In this document: positions 41,130 to 49,567 of the stretch, one piece after another
How positions within the stretch are numbered: position 1 is the first letter of the stretch
Layout of the letters: every line of letters starts with the position of its first letter
DNA from: Candidatus Neomicrothrix sp. UBA814
Lineage (GTDB): Bacteria > Actinomycetota > Acidimicrobiia > Acidimicrobiales > Poriferisodalaceae
Reading direction: 5' to 3'
Assembly: GCA_002296525.1 (NCBI GenBank)
Contig: DBIA01000026.1
Location: 5,468-55,454, forward strand
Length of the DNA: 49,987 nucleotides
Notes under the pieces: generated by a model
What the model was told of the DNA's origin: nothing
The model's database searches: none
What the model saw: only the letters and a program-made list of their open reading frames with translations
Program-made: the position numbers and the translations under genes

Positions 41130-42383
41130 ATGACTGTAATTGTGGCTGGTGGCGGGATAGCCGGAATGACGATGGCTTTGACTTGTCACCAGCTCGACAT
41201 TCCCGTGATAGTTCACGAAAGCGTTGCCCAATTAGAACCGTTAGGGGTCGGAATTAACTTGCAACCAAACGCGGTGCGAGAACTTTACGACCTGGGCCTG
41301 CGAGAGCCACTCGATGAGATAGGAGTTCAAGCTAAAGAATGGGCACTCGTCGGTCGCAACGGAAACGATGTTTGGGCTGAACCTCGCGGATTGGACGCTG
41401 GATACCAATGGCCCCAGTATTCGATCCACAGAGGAAAGTTACAAATGCTGCTATATCAAGAGGTAGTTCGCCGGCTCGGTGCTAACTCAGTGATAACCGG
41501 AAGCCGACTCGCGAGATATCAATCACACGACGATTCCGTCAGCGCCTACTTTGTTAATCGGTCGAACGAAACCACAGAGGTTCAAGGCAGCGTCCTTATC
41601 GGCGCCGATGGTCTTCATAGCGCCGTCCGGTCCCAAATGCACCCGGACGAAGGGCCTCCGATTTGGGGAGGGCCTGTGATGTGGAGGGGAACCAGCCAAG
41701 CAAAACCTATTCGCACAGGCGCTTCATTTGTCTTGGTGGGCAAGCTAGAACAACGCTTCGTTTGCTATCCGATAAGTAAACCCGACCCACAAACCGGCTT
41801 AGCCACAATCAATTGGATCGCAGAACTGACCTACGACACAGCACAAGCCTGGGGCGACGGGGACTGGAACACTAAAGTTCCCATCGATAAATTCGTCCAC
41901 GAATTTGCAGATTGGTCGTTCGATTGGCTCGACGTTCCAGAACTCATCAAAGGCGCCTCAGCGGTGTACGAGTATCCGATGGTTGATCGAGACCCACTTC
42001 CAACTTGGGTCGATCAACGCTGTCTCCTCATCGGCGACGCAGCTCATGTCATGTATCCAGTGGGTTCTAATGGCGCTAGCCAGGCAATCGTCGACGCTCG
42101 CCTATTGGGCGCCGAATTTCTTCGCCACGGCGTCGAGCCGGCGGCTCTGCTTGCATACGAGACAGCAACGTTGAAAAACATGAATGAACTAATCTTACGA
42201 AATCGCGGTGCAGGCCCTATTGGGATCTTAGGTCTAGTTGAAGAACGCTGCGGCGGCGTATTTGAACGCATTGAAGATGTCATTCCTCGAACAGAAATCG
42301 AGGACTACATGAGTAGGTACAAGACTGCGGCAGGTTTCGCAATCGAGTCCTTAAACGCCGCACCTCCCACTATTGCTCTTTAG
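41130..42383 (+). CDS. FAD-dependent aromatic-ring-hydroxylase-type monooxygenase (UbiH/PHBH family)
   Basis: Class A flavin monooxygenase, 417 residues, NAD(P)H-dependent hydroxylation of an aromatic or related substrate. TVIVAGGGIAGMTMALTCHQLDIPVIVHE at the N-terminus is the FAD Rossmann loop with Glu at the end, VLIGADGLHSAVR the DG motif, CLLIGDAAHVMYPVGSNGASQAIVDARLL the GD/second FAD motif. A match to salicylate hydroxylase/6-hydroxynicotinate monooxygenase-like proteins is good; a cluster partner that would tell the substrate is missing. Ends 29 bases before the TetR operator array. Not in the same operon as the genes that follow, as those have their own promoter. Confidence 0.88.
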   Translation: MTVIVAGGGIAGMTMALTCHQLDIPVIVHESVAQLEPLGVGINLQPNAVRELYDLGLREPLDEIGVQAKEWALVGRNGNDVWAEPRGLDAGYQWPQYSIHRGKLQMLLYQEVVRRLGANSVITGSRLARYQSHDDSVSAYFVNRSNETTEVQGSVLIGADGLHSAVRSQMHPDEGPPIWGGPVMWRGTSQAKPIRTGASFVLVGKLEQRFVCYPISKPDPQTGLATINWIAELTYDTAQAWGDGDWNTKVPIDKFVHEFADWSFDWLDVPELIKGASAVYEYPMVDRDPLPTWVDQRCLLIGDAAHVMYPVGSNGASQAIVDARLLGAEFLRHGVEPAALLAYETATLKNMNELILRNRGAGPIGILGLVEERCGGVFERIEDVIPRTEIEDYMSRYKTAAGFAIESLNAAPPTIAL

Positions 42384-42412
42384 CGAGAACGGCATCAAAA
42401 CAACCTCGATGA

Positions 42413-42448
42413 CCTAACGAGCGTTTGGCGAACCAAACAAGTGTTAGG
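42413..42448. promoter_or_regulatory. Double TetR operator (two inverted-repeat sites) upstream of the TetR gene
   Basis: Two 16-base inverted repeats: CCTAAC-N4-GTTTGG at 42413-42428 and CCAAAC-N4-GTTAGG at 42433-42448, with a 4-base spacer. The second is the reverse complement of the first in all twelve constrained positions. The four half-sites start at 42413, 42423, 42433 and 42443, that is, every 10 bases, so they face the same side of the helix. The -10 element TAGGGT (42445-42450) overlaps the second site and ends eight bases before ATG 42459. Strong candidate for autorepression by the adjacent TetR protein. Confidence 0.75.
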
Positions 42449-42458
42449 GTACGGAACC

Positions 42459-43088
42459 ATGGCCCGGTCACTTGATATTCGCTCTGATCTTCCCACTCCG
42501 CTGCCTATGGGAACTGCCGCGCAACTGCGACTACTTGATGAAGGGGCGCACCTGTTTCTGACTGCCGGATACGCCGAAACTACGATGCGTGAAATTGCTG
42601 CTGCCGCTGGAATGAAGGCTGGATCGATTTACCACCATTTCACTTCTAAAGAAGAGATGCTCGAACTCATCTTGATCCAAGGCATCGACGTCATGATCCA
42701 GTCCTTCCATCAAACGCAACGAGAAACCCAGGAAAGCGATGCTCTTTCTCGTCTGCGAGCCCACGTTCGAGCCCACTTAGGGTCGTTGTTTGAGCACGGA
42801 CCATACACTGCCGCTCACGTCACTACCTTTCCGTATGCTCCAACCGAAGTACGGAAACGGATTGTTCCGGTCCGCGATGGCTACGAAACATTATGGACGG
42901 AACTTCTTGAGAGCTTGAGCGACTCCGGCGCGATCACTCTGCCTAGCAGCGTGAGTATGACCCGCTTGATCCTCATGGGAGCCATGAACCAGACCATCGA
43001 ATGGTTTGACCCAAGTGGCAACCAGAGCGTCGACCAGTTAGCTGAAGCTATAGCCAGACAACTATGGGACGGGGTAACACCAAGATGA
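42459..43088 (+). CDS. TetR-family transcriptional regulator
   Basis: DNA-binding regulator of 209 residues. The N-terminal helix-turn-helix is YAETTMREIAAAAGMKAGSIYHHFTSKEEMLELIL at ~38-72, the classical TetR arrangement; the C-terminal ~130 residues are the ligand/dimer domain. ATG 42459 is chosen; an in-frame GTG at 42441 would sit inside the operator and promoter. Its stop overlaps the carboxyltransferase ATG by four bases (ATGA), so regulator and enzymes are one operon. Expected role, by analogy with LiuR/AccR-type and other acyl-CoA-responsive TetR regulators: repression relieved by a branched acyl-CoA or related metabolite; the ligand is inference. Confidence 0.92.
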   Translation: MARSLDIRSDLPTPLPMGTAAQLRLLDEGAHLFLTAGYAETTMREIAAAAGMKAGSIYHHFTSKEEMLELILIQGIDVMIQSFHQTQRETQESDALSRLRAHVRAHLGSLFEHGPYTAAHVTTFPYAPTEVRKRIVPVRDGYETLWTELLESLSDSGAITLPSSVSMTRLILMGAMNQTIEWFDPSGNQSVDQLAEAIARQLWDGVTPR

Positions 43089-44707
43089 ACCGGTTCTCTT
43101 CTCGCGTTGACACTAATTCAGATCAGTACCTCAACAACCAAAGCGCTTATTTACAACTAACAGCAACGCTGCGTGAGCGATTGCAATTTGCGATAGACGG
43201 AGGAGATGGACGCGAGCGCTCTATCCAGCGTCATCTAGATCGCGGAAAGGTCATGGTTCGCGATCGCATCGATATGGTGATCGACCATCAAACCCCGTTT
43301 CTAGAGTTTTCAACACTGGCCGGCTGGGACCAATACGACAACACCGCCCCCGGCGCCGGAATCGTTACCGGAATCGGTCTAGTGCACGGCGTGCCCTATG
43401 TCTTCATCGCTAACGATGCCACAGTCAAAGGGGGGTCTCTTCTACCAGTAAGCATAAAAAAGCATGTGAGAGCACAGCAGATAGCGGAAGAGAACCGGCT
43501 CGGGGTTATCTACCTTGTTGATTCAGGTGGGGCGTTCCTACCACTCCAGGACGATATTTTTCCCGACAAAGACCAATTTGGAGGGAGCTTCTACCGCCAA
43601 GCACGATTGTCCGCCCAAGGCCTACCCCAGCTGTCTGTAGTCCTCGGCGGGTGCACCGCGGGCGGCGCCTACGTACCTGCCCTCAGCGATGAAGTCATTA
43701 TGGTCGACGGTATCGGTCGCATTTTTTTGGGAGGTCCACCAATAGTCAAGGCGGCGCTTGGAGAGATCATCGAACCCGATGCATTGGGCGGCGCAGTGGT
43801 ACATACCCACACATCTGGCGTTTCCGACTACATAGCCAGCAATGAGCGCGAGGCGTATGGCAAACTCCGCGAGCTTTGTGAGGCCACAAACCAACGCAGC
43901 GTGGCTAACCGCCAAGACTGGATGGACTGGCAAGAGCCACGCCCTCCCCACTATGACCCAGCTGAGATTTACGGCATAGTGAGCGCTGATGATCGCATTG
44001 GCTTTGATGCACGAGAAATCATTGCCCGCATGGTGGACGGCTCCGAGTACTCGGAATTTAAGCCCGAATGGGGCGACACCATCACCTGTGGATACGCCCG
44101 AATTTGGGGTCACCTCGTAGGGATCATCGCGAACAACGGCATCATATTTAGCGAAAGCGCCCTCAAAGCGACTCACTTCATTGAGCTCTGCGAGCAGCGT
44201 CGCGTACCTCTCCTGTTTCTCCAAAACACAACTGGATACATGGTTGGCTCTGACGCCGAAGCCGGCGGGATCGCCAAAAATGGGTCCAAGATGGTGGCTG
44301 CTGTTGCTAACGCGACTGTTCCTCGTTACACCGTCTTAATTGGCGGCAGCTACGGGGCCGGCAATTACGGAATGTGCGGCAGGGGGTTTAACCCTAAATT
44401 CCTCTTCGCCTGGCCCAACAGTCGAATAGCCACTATGTCGGCCGAAACGGCTCAGACAGTACTCGTCGATATACGGCTCGCTGGACTACGCGGAGAGAAC
44501 ACCACCGAAGCCGAAATCGATGCCATGAGAGCTGAGATAGCAGAGCAGTATGAGACCCAAAGCGATCCCTACTATGCGACCAGCCGGCTCTGGGACGATG
44601 GCTTACTCGACCCCGTAGACACCCGGGACGCCCTTGGCCTTTGCCTCGCTTTAGCGGCTCGAGACGACGAACCAGAACGAGGCCGCGGCCTTGTCTACCG
44701 AATGTGA
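43085..44707 (+). CDS. Acyl-CoA carboxylase beta (carboxyltransferase) subunit, methylcrotonyl/geranyl-CoA type
   Basis: Carboxyltransferase of a biotin-dependent acyl-CoA carboxylase, 540 residues. N-terminal crotonase-fold half with GRERSIQRHLDRGKVMVRDRID, GVIYLVDSGGAFLPLQDDIFPDKDQFGG and GGCTAGGAYVPALSDEVIMV, then second half with PLLFLQNTTGYMVGSDAEAGGIAK and SYGAGNYGMCGRGFNPKFLFAWPN. These regions match the beta subunits of methylcrotonyl-CoA carboxylase (LiuB) and geranyl-CoA carboxylase (AtuC) better than propionyl/acetyl-CoA carboxylases. ATG 43085 is preferred over the in-frame ATG at 43064 because it overlaps the TetR stop in the common ATGA form. Works with the next gene's product as an alpha-beta complex; substrate is likely a 3-methyl-branched enoyl-CoA (Leu or terpenoid pathway). 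Confidence 0.9.
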   Translation: MNRFSSRVDTNSDQYLNNQSAYLQLTATLRERLQFAIDGGDGRERSIQRHLDRGKVMVRDRIDMVIDHQTPFLEFSTLAGWDQYDNTAPGAGIVTGIGLVHGVPYVFIANDATVKGGSLLPVSIKKHVRAQQIAEENRLGVIYLVDSGGAFLPLQDDIFPDKDQFGGSFYRQARLSAQGLPQLSVVLGGCTAGGAYVPALSDEVIMVDGIGRIFLGGPPIVKAALGEIIEPDALGGAVVHTHTSGVSDYIASNEREAYGKLRELCEATNQRSVANRQDWMDWQEPRPPHYDPAEIYGIVSADDRIGFDAREIIARMVDGSEYSEFKPEWGDTITCGYARIWGHLVGIIANNGIIFSESALKATHFIELCEQRRVPLLFLQNTTGYMVGSDAEAGGIAKNGSKMVAAVANATVPRYTVLIGGSYGAGNYGMCGRGFNPKFLFAWPNSRIATMSAETAQTVLVDIRLAGLRGENTTEAEIDAMRAEIAEQYETQSDPYYATSRLWDDGLLDPVDTRDALGLCLALAARDDEPERGRGLVYRM

Positions 44708-44720
44708 GGATGAGACCTCA

Positions 44721-46625
44721 ATGAAACTTTTGGTGGCTAATAGGGGCGAAATTGCGCGGCGTGTATTTCGAACCGCGAAAAGACTGAACTGGACCACGAT
44801 CGCTATCTTTGCTGAACCCGACAATGATGCAGCATTCGTCAACGACGCTGACATAAGTGTGTGCATCGGCGGTCAGGACCTGGCTGATTCCTATCTCAAT
44901 CAAGAAAAGATCCTGGAGCAGTGCCGTCAACTTGATGTAGACGCCGTACACCCTGGATACGGCTTTTTAAGCGAAAACGCTGATTTCGCACGGGCCGTAA
45001 TTGATAACGGGATCATTTGGGTCGGGCCGAATCCAGATGTCATCTCTTCTATGGGTTCAAAGATCGCCGCTCGATCCATCGCAGCATCAGCGGGTCTTCC
45101 ACTGATTCCAGGATTCGCCGACATAGCGCAGCAAGATGACGGAACACTTGCCGAAGCTGCGAGCGAAATCGGTTATCCCGTTCTCTTAAAGGCATCTGCT
45201 GGCGGCGGCGGTAAAGGAATTCGAATTGTTCATTCACCAGGGCACTTCACCGAGTCCCTAACCGAGGCCCGAACAGAAGCGATGAGATCGTTTGGTGATG
45301 ACGCAATTATTGTTGAGCGCTACATAGAACGACCTCGCCACGTTGAGGTTCAACTCATGGGCGACAAGAACGGCGCCCTGCTGGAGCTGGGTACCAGGGA
45401 TTGCTCAATTCAGCGGCGCTATCAGAAGCTGATCGAAGAGGCGCCCGCACCGAACCTGCGGCCAGAAACAGAGGCCGGTTTGCGATCAGCTGCCTTAGCC
45501 CTAGGACGTTCCATCAGCTACGACAACGCTGGAACCGTCGAATTTGTGGTCGACGTCGATAACGGCGATTACTTCTTCCTCGAAGTCAACACTCGCCTTC
45601 AAGTTGAACATCCTGTCACTGAGCAGGTCACAGGACTTGATCTCGTAGAGCTGCAACTAGTAGCCGCGACCGGAGGGTCACTACCAGTAACTCAAGAGGA
45701 CGTGACATTTAACGGCCACGCAATCGAAGTACGCATTAATGCTGAAGATCCAGCAAATAACTATGCCCCACAGACTGGCAGGGTCGAGACAATAAGAATC
45801 CCTCATGACCAAGATGGTGTCCGCTGGGATGGCGCATTCGACCGCGAGGGCAGCATTACGCCCCATTACGACTCGATGATTGCGAAACTTATCGTTTCAG
45901 CACCCGATAGAAACAAGGCGCTTAATAACCTGGCGTCGGTCCTCGACACGGTGCTCATCGGTCCTCTTGTCACCAATACCGGGTTGCACCGCTGGATTGT
46001 GAGCCAACCAGAGATTCGAGATGCGGACATGACTACGCGTTTCCTAGAAGAACACATTCCGCCAAATCCACCGGATTCTGATTCAGTCAGTTCTCAGGCG
46101 ATAGCAATCCTCCAAAACGAAACCTCCAATCGCTGTATGGGGCCATGGCATCAACTCCCCAACTTTCGGATCCGGCCGGATAATCGTCGACTCATTGGAG
46201 TTTTCGAAGATCAAAGTGGGACGCTCCAAGAGCTGCGCTCCGAAACGGGCGCTCCAAAAGTCCCGACCACCTTTGATCTCAAACCAGACCTCCTGTGCAT
46301 CAACAAAGATGGACACACGCTAAGTTTTCGGCCTGTTAACCGAAGCCAGGTTTGGATCGGCAACGCAACAACAACGCGCGGAGCCCTGGCCGATGTGGTC
46401 GCGCCATTCCCAGCGGTCGTTGTGGAGATACCGGTTACAGCAGGCGACTCGGTTCAAGCCGGAGACGCGGTTCTCGTGATCGAAGCTATGAAAATGCTTC
46501 ACACCCTGAGCGCACCAGGAACAGGCACGGTAGCGGGAATTTGGGTTAGCGAGGGCGGATCAGTCGAAGCCAAACAGACTCTCGTAACGTTCGAACAGAC
46601 AGACCAACACACAGAGGAAAATTAG
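44721..46625 (+). CDS. Acyl-CoA carboxylase alpha subunit (biotin carboxylase plus biotin carrier)
   Basis: ATP-dependent biotin carboxylase with its own biotin carrier domain, 634 residues. MKLLVANRGEIARRVFRTAKRL is the standard N-terminus, DAVHPGYGFLSENADFARAV follows, KASAGGGGKGIRIVHS is the glycine-rich ATP loop (~158-173), ELGTRDCSIQRRYQKLIEEAPAP and FFLEVNTRLQVEHPVTEQVTG are catalytic. The C-terminal carrier has EAMKM with the biotinylated Lys591. The domain architecture matches MccA/LiuD/AtuF. The gap to the beta subunit is 13 bases with GAGGA in it. The stop TAG overlaps the next GTG by one base. Confidence 0.94.
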   Translation: MKLLVANRGEIARRVFRTAKRLNWTTIAIFAEPDNDAAFVNDADISVCIGGQDLADSYLNQEKILEQCRQLDVDAVHPGYGFLSENADFARAVIDNGIIWVGPNPDVISSMGSKIAARSIAASAGLPLIPGFADIAQQDDGTLAEAASEIGYPVLLKASAGGGGKGIRIVHSPGHFTESLTEARTEAMRSFGDDAIIVERYIERPRHVEVQLMGDKNGALLELGTRDCSIQRRYQKLIEEAPAPNLRPETEAGLRSAALALGRSISYDNAGTVEFVVDVDNGDYFFLEVNTRLQVEHPVTEQVTGLDLVELQLVAATGGSLPVTQEDVTFNGHAIEVRINAEDPANNYAPQTGRVETIRIPHDQDGVRWDGAFDREGSITPHYDSMIAKLIVSAPDRNKALNNLASVLDTVLIGPLVTNTGLHRWIVSQPEIRDADMTTRFLEEHIPPNPPDSDSVSSQAIAILQNETSNRCMGPWHQLPNFRIRPDNRRLIGVFEDQSGTLQELRSETGAPKVPTTFDLKPDLLCINKDGHTLSFRPVNRSQVWIGNATTTRGALADVVAPFPAVVVEIPVTAGDSVQAGDAVLVIEAMKMLHTLSAPGTGTVAGIWVSEGGSVEAKQTLVTFEQTDQHTEEN

Positions 46626-47779
46626 TGACGCACCGCAATGCCTACATGAGTGATGAACTTCAGCAAATCTATGACCAGACCGTTGATTTCGTATCAAAAG
46701 AAGTGACTCCGAATGGCGAGGAATGGGAAAAAAGCGGCAAGGTCCCTCGCGAAATCCTTAAGAAGATGGGGTCGCTCGGCATGCTCGGTCTCCGGGTTCC
46801 CGAAAACCACGGCGGCCTCGGCATGGGTCCTCTAGCGTCGGCAACTTTTTCTGAAGCTCTGGGTAGTTCAACCTTCGCCGGTTTCGACGTCACGGTATTG
46901 GTTCACACAGACATGTCGGGGCCGCACTTAGTCAACTCAGGTAGCGACGAGCAGCTCTCTGAATGGATGCCCGGCATTTTGTCCGGGGAGACTATTCTCT
47001 CTATCGGTGTAACCGAACCCGACGCTGGGTCCGACGTTGCCGGGATACGCTCCTCGGCAGTCAAAGACGGAGACGGCTGGCGAATTAACGGAACCAAAAC
47101 CTTTATCACCAACGCTGTTTATGGCGACATGACAATCCTCGGCGCCAGGACTGATCCCGATAACAAGTACGGAATTTCCATGTTCCTCGTACCATCTGAA
47201 ACGGAAGGTTTTTCTGTCGCTAAGAAACTCGACAAACATGGGTGGTTATGTAGCGATACCGCTGAGCTCGTCCTTGACGATGTTTGGGTTCCAGACAGTC
47301 AGCTATTGGGCGAACCCCACAGAGGTTTCTACGCAACAATGCAGAACTTCCAAAACGAACGAATGGTTCTGGTTGGGATGGGTGTCGGGGCTGCTCAAGC
47401 TGCCATTGATATGACCACGGCTTACACTCAGGAACGAAAGGCTTTCGGCGGAAAGCTCTTCGACCTTGGAGCAATTCGCCAACGCATGGCCATGAATCAG
47501 GCGAAGGTCGACGCAGCCCGCTCTCTCATGTACCACGCCGCTTGGCTTGAAGAGCAGGGAATTGACAACGTAAAAGAGATGTCAGGAGCCAAAGCTTGGG
47601 GGTGCGAGGTGGTCAATGAAGTGATGTACGACTGTCTCCAGTTTCATGGCGGTAGCGGCTATATGCGCGAGACTCCCATCGAGCGGATGCATCGCGACGC
47701 GCGAATTTTGACCATTGGCGGAGGTGCGACTGAAGTCATGTTGGAAGAAGTTGCAAAACGCAGCTACAGCGGCCATTAG
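46625..47779 (+). CDS. Acyl-CoA dehydrogenase, isovaleryl/citronellyl-CoA-dehydrogenase-like
   Basis: FAD acyl-CoA dehydrogenase of 384 residues. SIGVTEPDAGSDVAGIRSSAVKDGDGWRINGTKTFITN is the mid-domain, and QFHGGSGYMRETPIERMHRDARIL the C-terminal helix region. The usual catalytic Glu of MCAD (in YEGTSE) is absent: this protein reads TIGGGATEVM. Glu245 in NERMVLVGMG aligns with the helix-G glutamate of isovaleryl-CoA dehydrogenase and long-chain enzyme, so that is the likely base. This fits a substrate branched at the beta carbon, consistent with the carboxylase next to it (LiuA/LiuB/LiuD or AtuD/AtuC/AtuF sets). GTG 46625 is chosen because of AGAGGA six bases upstream; ATG 46646 is possible. 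Last gene of the TetR operon. Confidence 0.9.
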   Translation: MTHRNAYMSDELQQIYDQTVDFVSKEVTPNGEEWEKSGKVPREILKKMGSLGMLGLRVPENHGGLGMGPLASATFSEALGSSTFAGFDVTVLVHTDMSGPHLVNSGSDEQLSEWMPGILSGETILSIGVTEPDAGSDVAGIRSSAVKDGDGWRINGTKTFITNAVYGDMTILGARTDPDNKYGISMFLVPSETEGFSVAKKLDKHGWLCSDTAELVLDDVWVPDSQLLGEPHRGFYATMQNFQNERMVLVGMGVGAAQAAIDMTTAYTQERKAFGGKLFDLGAIRQRMAMNQAKVDAARSLMYHAAWLEEQGIDNVKEMSGAKAWGCEVVNEVMYDCLQFHGGSGYMRETPIERMHRDARILTIGGGATEVMLEEVAKRSYSGH

Positions 47780-47849
47780 CGGTGGGCCGGTACCTCTCGT
47801 TCAGTTATCGACAAACCTGCCGAAGCTTACGACCATGCCCAGTAGCCAC

Positions 47850-49085
47850 CTAGTTCAATTCTTCGGCCACCCTCTGGTTATTCGAGTCAAGGGGTTCCTG
47901 AGTCATTTCTAGATGCAATCGGCCACCAGATTCATAGCTGTGATCATCAAGTTTCTCGTGATTTAGTTCGATACCAAGACCTGGCTGGCTCGGGGGCATC
48001 ATCCAGCCGTGATCCCATTTCAAACTGCTGTAAGCAACCTGTTCGTGAAAATCGCTCAGGATTGTCTCCAGGATTAAAAAGTTAGGAAGAGTGAAACCGA
48101 GGTGAGTTGCTGCAGCGTGCGCTACCGGGCCGCAGTAAATGTGGGGCGCTACCTGCGCATTGAACAGTTCCGCTACCGCTGCAATTTTCTTTGTCTCCCA
48201 TAACCCTCCACTGCGCCCAACATTTGGCTGAAGCATCCGAACTCCCGCTTGCAGTACCTCATAAAACTCTTTCCGGGTTGTCAGGCGCTCTCCAGCAGCA
48301 ACTGGAATAGATGTCCGCGCAGCGACCGTCTTCAGTCCCTCAAGTTGATCAGGCGGACAAGGCTCCTCGAACCAGAGAGGGTCAAATCGCTCAATGCGTC
48401 GGGCCAATCGAATAGCCGAAGTCGTCGTCATTTGACCATGGGTTCCCAGGAGAATGTCTGCTCGATCACCCACCGCTTCGCGTATGCGTCGAATCGAATA
48501 TTCCGCTCGATTGAGCTCATACAGCGATAACTCCCGACCTCCTTGAAAGGAATAAGGCCCGACAGGGTCTTGCTTGATCGCAGTAAATCCCATCTCAAGG
48601 AACCGCAATGCACTCTCCGCTGCAGCGTCCCCATCGTGGTAAACGTCACCTTCGCCATCAGCGGGATTCCCTAAATGATTGGTCTGGGTTGGATACAGGT
48701 AAGAATAGGTACGTAACCGGTCATGAAACTTGCCACCTAAGAGCTCGAAGACCGGCACTCCGTGGGCCTTTCCAAGAATGTCCCAAATCGCCATTTCGAG
48801 CCCGCTGAACACGCCCATCATTGAAATGTCGGGGCGTTGCGTGAAACCAGCTGAATAGACCCTTCGGAACATGGTCTCGAGGTGATGCGGGTCCTCACCT
48901 TCCAAGAAACGAGTAAACGTGTCCTCGACCATTGCACTTGCTACGTCCCCGGACACGGGCACCCCATAGCATTCTCCAGTGCCTGTTATGCCATCATCGG
49001 TTGAGACCTCAACGAACACCCAAAAAGAACCTCCAATGCCGCTAGGAGGAACGGTGACATACGTTTGCACCTTCTCTAGGCGCAT
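47850..49085 (-). CDS. Enolase-superfamily enzyme (mandelate racemase/muconate lactonizing family)
   Basis: Mg-dependent enzyme, 411 residues, that abstracts the alpha proton of a carboxylate. The N-terminal cap domain covers ~1-130; the barrel has FTAIKQDPVGPYS (a Lys-x-Asp base site), ILLGTHGQMTTTSAIRLARRIE at the first metal-ligand strand, LWFEEPCPPDQ (second ligand), PVAAGERLTT (third ligand) and QVAPHIYCGPVAHAAATHL (late His). The first metal strand has Thr-His where galactonate/mannonate dehydratases have Asp-x-His/Asn, so the exact chemistry is not the textbook one; a subgroup with GTHGQ is known to me from related sugar-acid enzymes such as anhydrogalactonate cycloisomerases. It is the third gene of the CMD-Ddn-enolase operon. 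Confidence 0.85.
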   Translation of the reverse strand: MRLEKVQTYVTVPPSGIGGSFWVFVEVSTDDGITGTGECYGVPVSGDVASAMVEDTFTRFLEGEDPHHLETMFRRVYSAGFTQRPDISMMGVFSGLEMAIWDILGKAHGVPVFELLGGKFHDRLRTYSYLYPTQTNHLGNPADGEGDVYHDGDAAAESALRFLEMGFTAIKQDPVGPYSFQGGRELSLYELNRAEYSIRRIREAVGDRADILLGTHGQMTTTSAIRLARRIERFDPLWFEEPCPPDQLEGLKTVAARTSIPVAAGERLTTRKEFYEVLQAGVRMLQPNVGRSGGLWETKKIAAVAELFNAQVAPHIYCGPVAHAAATHLGFTLPNFLILETILSDFHEQVAYSSLKWDHGWMMPPSQPGLGIELNHEKLDDHSYESGGRLHLEMTQEPLDSNNQRVAEELN

Positions 49086-49103
49086 CAGTTGCTCGGCAAG
49101 GAG

Positions 49104-49547
49104 TTAAGTCGGTATCTCAGTGACGAAAAGAGGAATTTCACGGTCGGTCTTTTCTTGGTACTCGGCATAAGGTGAGAAAGCCTCCACTGACCGTTCCCAC
49201 CACTCGGCGCGTTCCTCTCCGCTGACCAGTCTCACCGTCGTCTCGAAGGGCTCCGGTCCGTCTTGAATCAGGACCGTTGGGTTGGACATAAGATTGTGGT
49301 ACCAGCCGGGGTGATTAACCGCCCCGCCCTTTGAGGCCACAATGGCGTATCGACCCTCGTGTTCAACTTTCATTAAGGGCACCTTGCGGACGAGCCCGGT
49401 TCGATGCCCGATAGTCGTCATCACAATGATCGGCAGACCGGTATCTCTGAGTGTGTTTCCTTCTTGGCCATTTGACTTTTCATATAGGTCAGCTTGCTCA
49501 GCTACCCATTCCCAGGTGCTCGGGCCGTATTCACCATCAAAGTTCAT
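49104..49547 (-). CDS. Deazaflavin (F420)-dependent nitroreductase-like protein (Ddn family)
   Basis: Small oxidoreductase of 147 residues, the split beta-barrel fold of the mycobacterial Ddn/Fdr family, which binds F420 and reduces quinones, nitro groups or other acceptors. GLPIIVMTTIGHRTGLVRKVPLMKVEHEGRYAIVASKGGAVNHPGWYHNLMSNP is the characteristic core, where the positively charged loop GHRTGLVRKVPL and the ASKGG loop contact F420. The terminus is NPTVLIQDG and ends with FVTEIPT. It lies 18 bases upstream of the enolase-superfamily gene on the same strand. A GGTGGGG ribosome site is just before the ATG. Confidence 0.87.
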   Translation of the reverse strand: MNFDGEYGPSTWEWVAEQADLYEKSNGQEGNTLRDTGLPIIVMTTIGHRTGLVRKVPLMKVEHEGRYAIVASKGGAVNHPGWYHNLMSNPTVLIQDGPEPFETTVRLVSGEERAEWWERSVEAFSPYAEYQEKTDREIPLFVTEIPT

Positions 49548-49567
49548 GACCCCACCCTAGAGGGCCA

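Noticed and set aside
42436..42445. AACA-AG-TGTT as a KstR-type steroid-regulator box
   Set aside because: It is part of the larger CCAAAC-N4-GTTAGG operator and does not fit the KstR consensus spacing.
42413..42448. Inverted repeat as the end of an insertion sequence
   Set aside because: No transposase or direct repeat nearby; position just in front of a TetR start makes it an operator.
43622..44224. 200-codon open frame opposite the carboxylase beta gene
   Set aside because: Antisense to strongly conserved carboxyltransferase sequence; no motifs.
47780..47849. Possible terminator between the convergent dehydrogenase and enolase-superfamily genes
   Set aside because: No stem longer than about four pairs was found in this 70-base gap.
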